Assembly: GCA_050953445.1 (NCBI GenBank)
Contig: JBMNMS010000002.1
Span: forward strand, 434,001 to 498,000
Reading direction: 5' to 3'
DNA from: JBMNMS01 sp050953445
Lineage (GTDB): Bacteria > Bacillota > Clostridia > Peptostreptococcales > Anaerovoracaceae
Length of the DNA: 64,000 nucleotides
In this document: one piece after another, positions 18,126 to 26,423 of the stretch
Numbering within the stretch: position 1 is the stretch's first letter
Layout of the letters: every line of letters starts with the position of its first letter
Program-made: the position numbers and the translations under genes
Notes under the pieces: model-generated
Database searches by the model: none
What the model was told of the DNA's origin: nothing
Seen by the model: the letters and a program-made list of their open reading frames with translations, nothing else

Positions 18126-19451
18126 CTACCGGTCAACACGAGAGGGCTCCTCCGACAAAGCTAATATCGAAGCGCTTTCACTTTCGGAAAGGCTTCCAAC
18201 CTCCCTCAGCCTCCTTTGAATAACCCTGGTCCTTACTCCCACCAACTTATCTAACTCCTCATTAGCCTGATTGATGCGATTTTGGGCCTGCTCCAATACC
18301 ACACCAAATTTGTCAAATTCGGTGCGAACAGCCCCTAACACCTTCCAAACCTCCCCCGAACGTTTCTGAATAGCCAGGGTTTTAAATCCCATCTGTAAGC
18401 TATTAAGCAAAGCAGCCATTGTAGTGGGACCGGCTATGTTTACACGGTATTCCCTTTGAAGAACTTCTATCAATCCCCGCCTTACAGCTTCCGCATACAG
18501 GCCCTCGAAAGGTAGAAACATTATGGCAAAATCAGTGGTATGGGGTGGATCAATATATTTATCTCTAATATCCCTTGCAAATCCCTTAATTGCACTATCC
18601 AACTGCCTGCCTGCTGCCGCTATTTCTTCCTGATTCCCCTCCTCATATGCATCCATCAATTTGGCATAGCTGTCACCGGGAAACTTGGCATCTATGGGGA
18701 GATATACCATTCCATCCTCATCGCCAGGAAATTTTATTGCATACTCAACCCGTGCAGTAGAACCCTTTTTTACTGCAACATTTTCTTCGTATTGTTCCCT
18801 TGATAGTATCTGCTCTAAGATTGCCCCAAGCTGTATTTCCCCTAATATGCCTCTGGTCTTTACATTGGATAGAACCTTTTTTAGATCCCCTACCCCCGAT
18901 GCTAAATTCTGCATTTCTCCAAGCCCCTTATATACCTGCTCCAACCTTTCGCTTACCAGTTTAAAGGATTGACCAATCCTGTCCTCCAAGGTTTTTTGGA
19001 GTTTTTCATCCACGGTAGCCCGCATCTCCTCCAACCTTTTTTCATTATCTTTTTGCAGGGATTCAAGACGCTTTTCCATAGTGGAATTTATCCTATCCAA
19101 CATTTCACTTACAGTTTTTTGAAGCGTGTCATTCTTATCCCCTAACTGCCCGGTTAATTCACCTAAACGTTGGGTGAGTTGTTCATTCAATTCTGCCAGC
19201 CGCTTATCCTGCACCATGGTAGCCTGTTTCTGACTGGATCCCAGCATCTCACCCAGGGAATTAAAGCTCAACTGTGTAAACTGCTGCAGCTCCTGCCTGG
19301 TACTTTTAATCTCATCCGCCATAAGATTTTTGAAAGCCTCCAAAGATTCCTGCAAAGCCTTTTCCCGGGTAAACACTTTTATGAGTATTATAATAGTTGC
19401 TACCCCTATTAAAGAAAGTAATAGTAATGAAACGGGAACCTGTGTATCCAA
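18126..19451 (-). CDS. rmuC: RmuC family DNA recombination-limiting protein
   Basis: RmuC proteins limit recombination at inverted repeats and carry a nuclease-like domain. This 441-residue protein has an N-terminal membrane segment (about residues 6-25), a long coiled coil with Gln, Glu and Lys heptads (about 30-170), and the conserved RmuC core with VKTRGILGEIQLGAILEQIL, PIDAKFPGDSY and FLPFEGLYAEA. The start is a TTG at 19451 with GGAGGAATAAAA immediately upstream. It is the first gene of the minus-strand run rmuC-metallophosphoesterase-deoB-pdp-dac. Confidence 0.92.
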   Translation of the reverse strand: MDTQVPVSLLLLSLIGVATIIILIKVFTREKALQESLEAFKNLMADEIKSTRQELQQFTQLSFNSLGEMLGSSQKQATMVQDKRLAELNEQLTQRLGELTGQLGDKNDTLQKTVSEMLDRINSTMEKRLESLQKDNEKRLEEMRATVDEKLQKTLEDRIGQSFKLVSERLEQVYKGLGEMQNLASGVGDLKKVLSNVKTRGILGEIQLGAILEQILSREQYEENVAVKKGSTARVEYAIKFPGDEDGMVYLPIDAKFPGDSYAKLMDAYEEGNQEEIAAAGRQLDSAIKGFARDIRDKYIDPPHTTDFAIMFLPFEGLYAEAVRRGLIEVLQREYRVNIAGPTTMAALLNSLQMGFKTLAIQKRSGEVWKVLGAVRTEFDKFGVVLEQAQNRINQANEELDKLVGVRTRVIQRRLREVGSLSESESASILALSEEPSRVDR

Positions 19452-19641
19452 TTTTATTCCTCCTTGCCCTCCGTCTATATCATTATAATTGTATCACAGA
19501 TTGGCTGATTTCCCTCTAAAAGTTAAATAATTTAATGGAATGCCGAATCCCCTATAATAGGGGTCTGTAACACAACGGTTTTCCTTTGAATATAATAGGT
19601 TTGAAAACACTTATTATTTAACCGGTAAAGGAGGTAAACAA

Positions 19642-20646
19642 ATGGGTTGTTTCGGTGGCTGTACCTCGCCGGACATTTTCCAAAACTGCTGCAAAGCAAA
19701 TACACTTTGTGAATTTGATGGTTCTTTAGACAAGATAGTCTCAGAACCGATTTTTGTGCAGAAGGTGTTCGACGCTGTACTTTTCAATCTACAGGGATTG
19801 AAAACCGTGTCAAATCAGTGCTTCTCACCAGCCATCCCAAGGGGGCACAGGCTAAAAAGGGTAGTCGACATCAGATGCAAACGGTATTTTAATCCTGAAA
19901 ACGTGGAAGATCCCGCAAATCTTAAGCTTAACATAGATACGACGATTTCCGGCGCATCTTTCATTCAACACGCAAATGGCGATGACGTTACCGTGGTAGG
20001 CCCCGATGGGACTTATTCCGAGAAAGTTATTTATGCCGATACCCGGGAATGTGATGAAAAAGGCAAGGGTACCCCTATCTTTGGCACTCAAAACATTGCT
20101 ATTACAGGAGATGTGCAGGTATGTCTGGATCTACTGCTTTGCGACCGCTATGACCACGAGGTAATCTTCACAGTTTGCGCCAATGTAAACGTAGCACAGG
20201 AGTGTTCACCGCTGTTTTTAACCAACTTCTTTGAACTATGCATGCCTTCTACTCTAAACACAGCATTTCTCCCTCGTTTTGCAGAATTTTGCAACCCTCT
20301 TTGTGAAAGCAGGCTTGCAACAAACAACATGGGTCGTGACCTGACCCTTTGCCCCGATGGCACAATTAAAGCCAATCTGATAATTGCCTTGTGCATTACA
20401 TGCGAAAAGAAGCTTATCGTCCCCGTTCAACTATGCGTTTTATCCACAGGATATGTGCAAATGGCTCCCCAGGTTTCTGCCATATGCACCACCTTCCCGC
20501 AACTTTTCCCAGATCAGATTCAGGCAACCGATGATGATGAGGAGGAGGAGGAGGAAGAAAGTGAAGTGGATGATTGCGAAATAATATGTTGCGAAGTACC
20601 TTGTAATCCGCCATTTCCGCCTTCACCACCTCCGCGAAGAAGATAA
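19642..20646 (+). CDS. Cys-rich, spore-surface-like protein with acidic and proline-rich tail
   Basis: This is a 334-residue protein of unknown function with about two dozen cysteines and no signal peptide. Two core blocks (KVFDAVLFNLQGLKTV with the following CFSPAIP, and the TNFFELCMPST to AEFCNPLCESRLATN segment) resemble a clostridial family that I associate with spore surface layers; that link is from memory and context. After about residue 290 it becomes low-complexity: a D/E run, a Cys cluster (CEIICCEVPC) and a PPFPPSPPPRRR end. AAAGGAGG lies 7 bp upstream of the ATG and a strong terminator follows, so it is a single-gene unit. A 15-bp palindrome, CCCCTATAATAGGGG, lies at 19549-19563 upstream and could overlap a promoter. 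Confidence 0.65.
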   Translation: MGCFGGCTSPDIFQNCCKANTLCEFDGSLDKIVSEPIFVQKVFDAVLFNLQGLKTVSNQCFSPAIPRGHRLKRVVDIRCKRYFNPENVEDPANLKLNIDTTISGASFIQHANGDDVTVVGPDGTYSEKVIYADTRECDEKGKGTPIFGTQNIAITGDVQVCLDLLLCDRYDHEVIFTVCANVNVAQECSPLFLTNFFELCMPSTLNTAFLPRFAEFCNPLCESRLATNNMGRDLTLCPDGTIKANLIIALCITCEKKLIVPVQLCVLSTGYVQMAPQVSAICTTFPQLFPDQIQATDDDEEEEEEESEVDDCEIICCEVPCNPPFPPSPPPRRR

Positions 20647-20652
20647 CCGCTT

Positions 20653-20686
20653 AAAAGGCTGATCCGCTTTGACGAATCAGCCTTTT
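20653..20686 (+). terminator. Rho-independent terminator after the Cys-rich protein gene
   Basis: This is an inverted repeat AAAAGGCTGAT / ATCAGCCTTTT with a 12-base loop. It starts 6 bp after the stop codon, and its A/T ends let it work on either strand. It also lies just beyond the convergent small membrane protein gene. Confidence 0.85.
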
Positions 20687-20699
20687 AGTTTGAAGAAGA

Positions 20700-20918
20700 T
20701 TAGGAGACGAATAACTTATATCCTGCATATATCATGATGAGCGACACTAAGATCAACCATATTTTTATGGGCAAAACAAATGCACTAAGGGATACTATTC
20801 CAACTACCAGCAATACTATCCCATAAAATTCAAACTCATGGCGACTACAACAAAAAGTTCTTCTGAAACAGGCTATGAAGTGTTCAAAACTCTGTTTCCC
20901 GTTGCCAAGCCTCCCCAC
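20700..20918 (-). CDS. Small membrane protein, two helices
   Basis: This is a 72-residue protein with a Cys-containing basic N-terminus (RRTFCCSRHEFEF) and two hydrophobic helices at about residues 31-50 and 52-70. The start is a GTG at 20918 with AAAGGGGTGG upstream. I do not recognise a named family. It follows the other small membrane protein by 14 bp on the same strand, so they are likely one transcript. Function unknown. Confidence 0.55.
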   Translation of the reverse strand: MGRLGNGKQSFEHFIACFRRTFCCSRHEFEFYGIVLLVVGIVSLSAFVLPIKIWLILVSLIMIYAGYKLFVS

Positions 20919-20932
20919 GCTTCCACCCCTTT

Positions 20933-21079
20933 CTAATTATAAATGAGTACGGCGACAAGAGCCGCCATGGACAGGGCTAAGGCCATATACCATACCCAAA
21001 GGGGAACCGTATAGACTACAATCCATCCCCCTGCCAACGCCAATAAAAGACCAAAAATCTTGCCCCTGTATGTACCCAT
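20933..21079 (-). CDS. Small membrane protein, two helices
   Basis: This is a 48-residue hydrophobic protein with two predicted membrane helices (about residues 8-25 and 28-46). I chose the ATG at 21079 because AAGGCGG lies 7 bp upstream. The frame also opens at an ATG at 21124, which would add a basic Arg-rich leader, but that ATG abuts the T tract of the his terminator and lacks a binding site. Function unknown. Confidence 0.5.
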   Translation of the reverse strand: MGTYRGKIFGLLLALAGGWIVVYTVPLWVWYMALALSMAALVAVLIYN

Positions 21080-21124
21080 TATCGGACCGCCTTTTCTTCG
21101 GTAGCCCCTTCTCCTTCTAATCAT

Positions 21125-21161
21125 AAAAAACCACCCGTTACATAGTATGTCTACAGGTGGT
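21125..21161 (-). terminator. Terminator of the his operon
   Basis: On the minus strand ACCACC and GGTGGT form a stem around a 20-base loop, followed by six Ts at plus 21125-21130. It begins 22 bp after the hisE stop codon and closes the histidine operon. Confidence 0.8.
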
Positions 21162-21182
21162 CATAGGTTCACAGGTCATTTG

Positions 21183-21509
21183 TCAAGTATCAAGATCCGT
21201 ATTTTTGATTTTTTTTAAATTTCCTATCTTGGTGCTGCGTTGATTCAATATATCTTCGATTTCCTCCAGGCCTATATTACAATTCACCATCAGTACCATA
21301 ATGTGGTAGATTAGGTCACAAATTTCGTTTTTCAATTCCTCTGCATCCTGATTCTTCGCTGCAATAATTGTTTCACTACATTCCTCGCCGCATTTTTTTA
21401 ATATCTTATCAAGGCCCTTTTCAAATAAATAAGAGGTATATGACCCCTCCATAGGTTCCCCTTTACGCATAGCAATCACTTGATAAAGGCTTTCTAATGC
21501 ATCTTTCAT
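21183..21509 (-). CDS. hisE: Phosphoribosyl-ATP pyrophosphatase
   Basis: HisE carries out step 2 of histidine biosynthesis, releasing pyrophosphate from phosphoribosyl-ATP. The 108-residue protein shows the MazG-like helical motif GLDKILKKCGEECSETIIAAKN and NEICDLIYHIMVLM. It is a separate gene rather than fused to HisI, 18 bp downstream of hisI, and is the last gene of the operon before the terminator. Confidence 0.92.
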   Translation of the reverse strand: MKDALESLYQVIAMRKGEPMEGSYTSYLFEKGLDKILKKCGEECSETIIAAKNQDAEELKNEICDLIYHIMVLMVNCNIGLEEIEDILNQRSTKIGNLKKIKNTDLDT

Positions 21510-21527
21510 AGATCCTCTTTCCTTTCT

Positions 21528-21884
21528 TCACTCACTATTCTTCTTTTCTTCCCAAACAGGCTCCTGGTAGAAGCAGCTTTTGTTTCCCGTATGACAGGCT
21601 ACCCCTTCTTGAATTACGCGAAGGAGAAGGGTGTCTTCATCGCAGTCGGGTACAATGCTTACCACCTTTTGAAAATGCCCGGAGGTAGACCCTTTATTCC
21701 AAAGACAGGCTCTTGATCTGCTATAGAACCATGTGTATCCGGTCTCCATAGTCTTTAATAGGCTTTCCTTATTCATATAGGCCATCATCAATACCTCTCC
21801 TGTGGAATCCTCCACAACTATGGAGGGAATAAGCTCGTTTTTAGCAAAGTATTTTTCTATTCCATTTTCCCTACTTTTATCCAT
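21528..21884 (-). CDS. hisI: Phosphoribosyl-AMP cyclohydrolase
   Basis: HisI opens the adenine ring of phosphoribosyl-AMP in step 3 of histidine synthesis. The 118-residue protein contains the conserved blocks MMAYMNKESL, TWFYSRSR, LWNKGSTSGHFQKV, the metal-binding DCDEDTLLL and the GVACHTGNKSCF zinc-site region. Length is normal for the stand-alone enzyme. It follows hisF with a 2-bp gap. Confidence 0.94.
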   Translation of the reverse strand: MDKSRENGIEKYFAKNELIPSIVVEDSTGEVLMMAYMNKESLLKTMETGYTWFYSRSRACLWNKGSTSGHFQKVVSIVPDCDEDTLLLRVIQEGVACHTGNKSCFYQEPVWEEKKNSE

Positions 21885-21886
21885 AT

Positions 21887-22639
21887 TTATAATATTACGG
21901 GAATCCCCGCCTCCCTTAATCCTTCTTTAACCCGGCTAACTGTAAGTTGTCCATAATGAAACACCGAGGCGGCAAGGGCAGAACCGGCAGCTGTTTTTTC
22001 AAACAATTCAATTATATGCTCTAAAGAACCGCATCCCCCCGAAGCTATTACCGGTATTTTAATCTGCTGACATACGGCATTTATCATTTCCAGATCAAAT
22101 CCATCCTTGACACCGTCTGCATCCATGGACGTAAGGAGTATTTCACCAGCTCCAAGCTCCTCACATTTTATAGCCCATTGGACTATGTCAAGCCCTGTAT
22201 CTATCTTGCCTCCACTTATAAAGACGTTATATTTATTCCCTTTAACCCTTTTCCCATCGATTGCCAGTATTATTCGGTGGCTGTCGAACCTGTCCGCTGC
22301 CTGACGAATCAGTTGAGGGTTGTTTACACCGGAGGAATTAATTGAAACCCTATCAGCTCCCGCCTCAAAAAGCCTGTGGAAATCCTCTAAGGTTTTGACA
22401 CCCCCTCCTACAATTAAGGGTATGGATATCGTCCGTGATAATTTTTTAACCATATCTATCATGGTTCCCCTACCCTCCACAGTAGCGGAAATATCCAACA
22501 TTACCAATTCATCAGCCCCTTGCTGTTCATATGCCTTGGCACATTCCACCGGATCACCCAAATATTTTATGTCATTAAAGTGCATGCCTTTTACAACCTT
22601 TCCCTCCTTTACATCAAGACAGGGAATAATTTTCTTCAT
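21887..22639 (-). CDS. hisF: Imidazole glycerol phosphate synthase, cyclase subunit
   Basis: HisF is the (beta/alpha)8 cyclase that makes imidazole glycerol phosphate and AICAR. The 250-residue protein keeps the catalytic aspartates in IPCLDVKEGKVVKG and LTSMDADGVKDG and the phosphate-binding loops GGGVK and ASGGCG. It normally works with the HisH glutaminase, for which there is no gene in this operon. It lies between hisA and hisI on the minus strand. Confidence 0.95.
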   Translation of the reverse strand: MKKIIPCLDVKEGKVVKGMHFNDIKYLGDPVECAKAYEQQGADELVMLDISATVEGRGTMIDMVKKLSRTISIPLIVGGGVKTLEDFHRLFEAGADRVSINSSGVNNPQLIRQAADRFDSHRIILAIDGKRVKGNKYNVFISGGKIDTGLDIVQWAIKCEELGAGEILLTSMDADGVKDGFDLEMINAVCQQIKIPVIASGGCGSLEHIIELFEKTAAGSALAASVFHYGQLTVSRVKEGLREAGIPVIL

Positions 22640-22663
22640 AGGTATTGCCCCCTTGTACTTTTT

Positions 22664-23380
22664 TCAATCACCACAGCAGTTTATGGCTTCTGCCAAAGAT
22701 AATGTTCCCTTATATAGGGATTTACCACATATCACTCCGTAAATCCCCATATCCTTTATTGCTAAAATATCCTCCAAGGTTTTAATCCCACCGCTGGCTA
22801 TTATGTTACATTCCACCTTCTTATCAATGGCAGCCAACTGCTGTAAGTTAGGTCCCTTCAAGGTTCCATCCCTTGAGATATCGGTAAAGATGATAGTCCT
22901 AACACCTGCATTCTCCATTCGTGCGGCCATTTCCAAATAGTGGATATCGCTATCCATCGTCCAGCCCGATCCAGATACGATTTCATTTCTTGCATCTATA
23001 CCCACGGCTATCTTTTCGCCAAATTCTCTCACCGCCTCCTTGACCATCAACGGATCACTTATGGCGATGGATCCAAGGATGATTCTGGCCACATCGTGCT
23101 CCACATAGTAGGAAATACTTTTTATTGTTCTTATTCCTCCACCTACCTGAACCTTTAATCCGGTCTTCTTAACCACATCAAGTATGGTATCATTGTTAAT
23201 TATCTCCCCTTGAAGGGCGCCATCTAAATCCACCATATGAAGCCAGGATGCTCCTGCGGATTTAAAGGCCATAGCAGTACTTACGGGATCATCGGCTACC
23301 TTTTCCGTGGTGTCAAAGTCACCCTTTGTCAGTCGCACGCATTGACCGTTTTTTATATCTATTGCCGGAAAGATTATCAT
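22664..23380 (-). CDS. hisA: ProFAR isomerase
   Basis: HisA isomerises the aminoaldose ProFAR to PRFAR by an Amadori rearrangement. The 238-residue barrel starts IIFPAIDIKNGQCVRL with the catalytic aspartate, has GGGIR in the first phosphate loop, FTDISRDGTLKGPN with the second aspartate, and ASGGIK in the last phosphate loop. It follows hisB by 11 bp, exactly where hisH would usually sit. Confidence 0.95.
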   Translation of the reverse strand: MIIFPAIDIKNGQCVRLTKGDFDTTEKVADDPVSTAMAFKSAGASWLHMVDLDGALQGEIINNDTILDVVKKTGLKVQVGGGIRTIKSISYYVEHDVARIILGSIAISDPLMVKEAVREFGEKIAVGIDARNEIVSGSGWTMDSDIHYLEMAARMENAGVRTIIFTDISRDGTLKGPNLQQLAAIDKKVECNIIASGGIKTLEDILAIKDMGIYGVICGKSLYKGTLSLAEAINCCGD

Positions 23381-23391
23381 TATATTTCTCC

Positions 23392-23973
23392 TTATAATAC
23401 TCCCTTGGTGGACAAAACCCTTTTATTCTCCAAAGGTGTCAATGCACTTTTCAAACTATGTGCAAAGGCTTTGAAAATAGCTTCTGCCCGGTGGTGATCA
23501 TTGCTTCCATACATAAGATCGATATGAAGAGTTATTTCCGCATTCATGGCAAAAGCTCTAAAGAATTCTTCAATCATCTGGCTCTCCATTTCGCCTATTT
23601 TAGGCCAGCTAAATTCCCCTTTAAACACCAAAAAAGGCCGCCCACTTATGTCCAGGCTGCACAAAGCCAAACTCTCATCCATTGGTAATAGGAAAAAACC
23701 ATAGCGAGCTATGCCACTACGATCCCCCACCGCATCCTTAAATGCCTTGCCCAAGGTAATACCCACATCCTCTATGGTATGATGTGAATCAACTTCCAAA
23801 TCCCCCCGGCATTTTATGGTGAGATCAAAGCCTCCATGAACAGTTAGTGCCGCCAGCATATGGTCGAAAAAACCTATACCTGTGTCAATCTGGCCTTTCC
23901 CTTCGCCATAAAGATCTAAGGATACATATACATCGGTCTCCCCTGTCTTTCTGCTTTTCTCGTAGATTGTCAT
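23392..23973 (-). CDS. hisB: Imidazoleglycerol-phosphate dehydratase
   Basis: HisB dehydrates imidazole glycerol phosphate to imidazole acetol phosphate. The 193-residue protein is the monofunctional type without a phosphatase domain. The manganese-binding motifs are visible as FFDHMLAALTVHGGFDL, DSHHTIEDVGITLGKA and GSNDHHRAEAIFKA. AAAGGGAA precedes the ATG. It follows hisC in the operon. Confidence 0.95.
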   Translation of the reverse strand: MTIYEKSRKTGETDVYVSLDLYGEGKGQIDTGIGFFDHMLAALTVHGGFDLTIKCRGDLEVDSHHTIEDVGITLGKAFKDAVGDRSGIARYGFFLLPMDESLALCSLDISGRPFLVFKGEFSWPKIGEMESQMIEEFFRAFAMNAEITLHIDLMYGSNDHHRAEAIFKAFAHSLKSALTPLENKRVLSTKGVL

Positions 23974-23998
23974 ATTAATTCCCTTTCACACTTCACTA

Positions 23999-25066
23999 TC
24001 ATATTTCCCTTAATATCTCTATCAACCCATCCACCAAAGCTTTATTTTCATCTCTGTTCCCTACGGTGATTCGCAGCGAGTTCCCCATCTTCCTTATAAT
24101 TATAGATTTCTTTTTCAGCTCTTCAAAGATTTTTTCTCCCTGCAAGGTTTCGATATAAATGAAATTGGTATGGGACTTTCTAACCTTCCCCAATCCTCTA
24201 CCCTCAAAGATATTTAGAAGCTGTTCATAGAGCTCGTCCCTCCCCATCCTCATCTCTGTAACAGATTTTTCAAGGAATTCCGGATGGGACAGAATCACTC
24301 CTGCTATCTCCTGAGTGTAGGCATTGATGTTATAAGGGGATCTAAGACTATTTAATGCCTTTATTATTTCCTTTGATGACACCGCAAATCCAAGGCGCAG
24401 TGCCGCCATTCCCCACGCCTTTGAGCAGGTTTTTATCACGATCAGATTGCTATATCTATCCACAAGATCCATCACGGATTCATCGGAAAAATCCATATAG
24501 GCCTCATCGACTATAACCAATCCGCCGGCTTCCTCAATTATCCTGATTACATCTCTCCGCTTCATTAGCCCGGAGGACGGGCTTCCGGGATTGGAAAACA
24601 ACAGTGCTGCTCCATCGTGCTCCTCCAAAACAGATAATACCCGATCCACCCCCGTCGCCATACCATTGTCTTTTGATTCCTGCCTTTCTATAGACACCAT
24701 TTTTCTTCCATAAATATCTGCGTAGAACCCGTACATGGAGAAATCCGGCGCAAGGGTCACTATTGATTGCCCCTCCTCTAAAAAGGCGCCTATGATCAAG
24801 GATAAAAGCTCGTCTGAGCCGTTAAAGGCCGCCAGAGAATCCGGATTCAATCCATATATCCTCCCATAGGCCTCTCTCAATTTCCGGCAATCCGGATCCG
24901 GATAGCGATTTATGGGGATCTTTTTTATGGCTTCAATTATCTCCTTCTCAAACATTTTGAAAGCATTGAAAAAGCTCTCATTTGCGTCCAATCTGATTTT
25001 ATAAATTCCGGAGATTGGTTCGTAAGGTGTTATTTTTTTTAATTTTTCACTCAGTTGATAAGCCAC
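23999..25066 (-). CDS. hisC: Histidinol-phosphate aminotransferase
   Basis: HisC is a PLP enzyme that transaminates imidazole acetol phosphate to histidinol phosphate. The 355-residue class I/II aminotransferase shows LDANES near the N-terminus, NRYPDP, the LFSNPGSPSSG region, VDEAYMDFS, and the PLP-lysine region KTCSKAWGMAALRLGF. The start is a GTG at 25066 with AAAGGATGAAG upstream, and hisD ends 4 bp before it. Confidence 0.93.
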   Translation of the reverse strand: MAYQLSEKLKKITPYEPISGIYKIRLDANESFFNAFKMFEKEIIEAIKKIPINRYPDPDCRKLREAYGRIYGLNPDSLAAFNGSDELLSLIIGAFLEEGQSIVTLAPDFSMYGFYADIYGRKMVSIERQESKDNGMATGVDRVLSVLEEHDGAALLFSNPGSPSSGLMKRRDVIRIIEEAGGLVIVDEAYMDFSDESVMDLVDRYSNLIVIKTCSKAWGMAALRLGFAVSSKEIIKALNSLRSPYNINAYTQEIAGVILSHPEFLEKSVTEMRMGRDELYEQLLNIFEGRGLGKVRKSHTNFIYIETLQGEKIFEELKKKSIIIRKMGNSLRITVGNRDENKALVDGLIEILREI

Positions 25067-25070
25067 ATCT

Positions 25071-26393
25071 TCATCCTTTCAGTCGTACCTTAATTGAATT
25101 GGCATGAGCGGTCAACCCTTCCTTATGGGCTATCTCCATAATATCCCGGGCTGCCTTGGATAATGCCTCTTCCGTATAGTAGGTGTAGCTGATCTTTTTA
25201 ATAAAGCTATATACCCCCAAGGGTGAGGAAAATCGTGCTGTTCCGGATGTGGGGAGAACATGGTTTGTCCCGGAATAGTAATCTCCAAGAGGTTCCGGAG
25301 TATATTGGCCACAGAAAACAGATCCTGCATTTTTCACCGATTTAAGCAAATCCATAGGTGTCCTTGTCATTATCTCCAAATGCTCTGGCGCAATGTAATC
25401 GGATATTCTAACCATTTCATCCTCATCCTTGCAAATGATTATCCCTCCATAATCCCTCATGGATTTGCATATTATATCCTTCCTTTCCATGAGTGCCACC
25501 TGTCGGCTCAACTCCTTTTCAACTTCATCGGCAAGTCTAACACTATCGGTAAGAAGTATTGCTGCTGACATGGTATCGTGCTCCGCCTGGCTCATAAGAT
25601 CTGCGGCAACATAGACAGGATCCGCAGTTTCATCTGCAATGATCAAAATTTCACTTGGACCTGCTATCATGTCAATGTCCACTCTCCCATAAAGAAGTCT
25701 TTTTGCAGTGGCTACAAATATGTTCCCGGGACCTACAATCTTATCCACCGCCGGGATTGTGTCCGTTCCAAAAGTTAGGGCTGCAATAGCCTGCGCCCCG
25801 CCTGCAAGAAAGACCCTGTCCACACCGCTTATGTAAGCCGCCGCCAAAATGTCTGGATTTGCAGCGTAGACAGTCTGCCCCTCCACCTCCCTAACATGAG
25901 GGGGAGTAACCATTATTATTTCCTCCACACCGGCTATCTTGGCAGGTATTGCATTCATTAAAACCGTTGAGGGATAAGCAGCTGTTCCACCGGGGACGTA
26001 AATGCCAACCCTTTCAAGCCCTCTTATCATCTGCCCTAATACTATACCATCGTCCTTTTCAATGCGATAATCCTTTTGCACCTGCTTCTTATGGTACTGC
26101 TCTATATTCGCCTTCGCCCGCTGTAACGCCTGGCAGAATTTTGGGTCAGCCTGCGTAAAAGCCTGCCTCATTTCTTCCTTCGAAACCTCTAATTTCTCAG
26201 GCACTCCACCGTCAAAGATATTCATGTACTTAAAAAGGGCCTTGTCCCCTTGACTTCGCACATTATTTATAATCTCTGCCACTATCTTGGTGGTGGCTTC
26301 ATCTACCTCACCTGCCCTGTCGCTTAACCTTTTTAAAAATCTTTGTTCAGCTTTTCCATCTGCAAATATTTTTCCTATCACCATATCCTTCAA
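25071..26393 (-). CDS. hisD: Histidinol dehydrogenase
   Basis: HisD oxidises histidinol to histidine in the last two steps of the pathway, using NAD and zinc. The 440-residue protein has the GLERVGIYVPGG block, VDKIVGPGNIFVATAKR, DMIAGPSEILIIAD, SQAEHDT with the zinc-ligand region, and the YIAPEHLEIM and TNHVLPTSGTARF blocks. The start may be the TTG at 26393 (AAAGGG four bases upstream) or the ATG at 26384; the difference is three residues. It follows the fused hisZG gene by 30 bp. Confidence 0.94.
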   Translation of the reverse strand: MKDMVIGKIFADGKAEQRFLKRLSDRAGEVDEATTKIVAEIINNVRSQGDKALFKYMNIFDGGVPEKLEVSKEEMRQAFTQADPKFCQALQRAKANIEQYHKKQVQKDYRIEKDDGIVLGQMIRGLERVGIYVPGGTAAYPSTVLMNAIPAKIAGVEEIIMVTPPHVREVEGQTVYAANPDILAAAYISGVDRVFLAGGAQAIAALTFGTDTIPAVDKIVGPGNIFVATAKRLLYGRVDIDMIAGPSEILIIADETADPVYVAADLMSQAEHDTMSAAILLTDSVRLADEVEKELSRQVALMERKDIICKSMRDYGGIIICKDEDEMVRISDYIAPEHLEIMTRTPMDLLKSVKNAGSVFCGQYTPEPLGDYYSGTNHVLPTSGTARFSSPLGVYSFIKKISYTYYTEEALSKAARDIMEIAHKEGLTAHANSIKVRLKG

Positions 26394-26423
26394 TACCCTT
26401 TCTCCCCCATCGATTGCTTTTAT

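Noticed and set aside
19549..19563. CCCCTATAATAGGGG as a terminator
   Set aside because: The arms are 7 bp with a 1-base centre and no T tract; an operator or a promoter element is possible but unproven, so it is only mentioned with the downstream gene.
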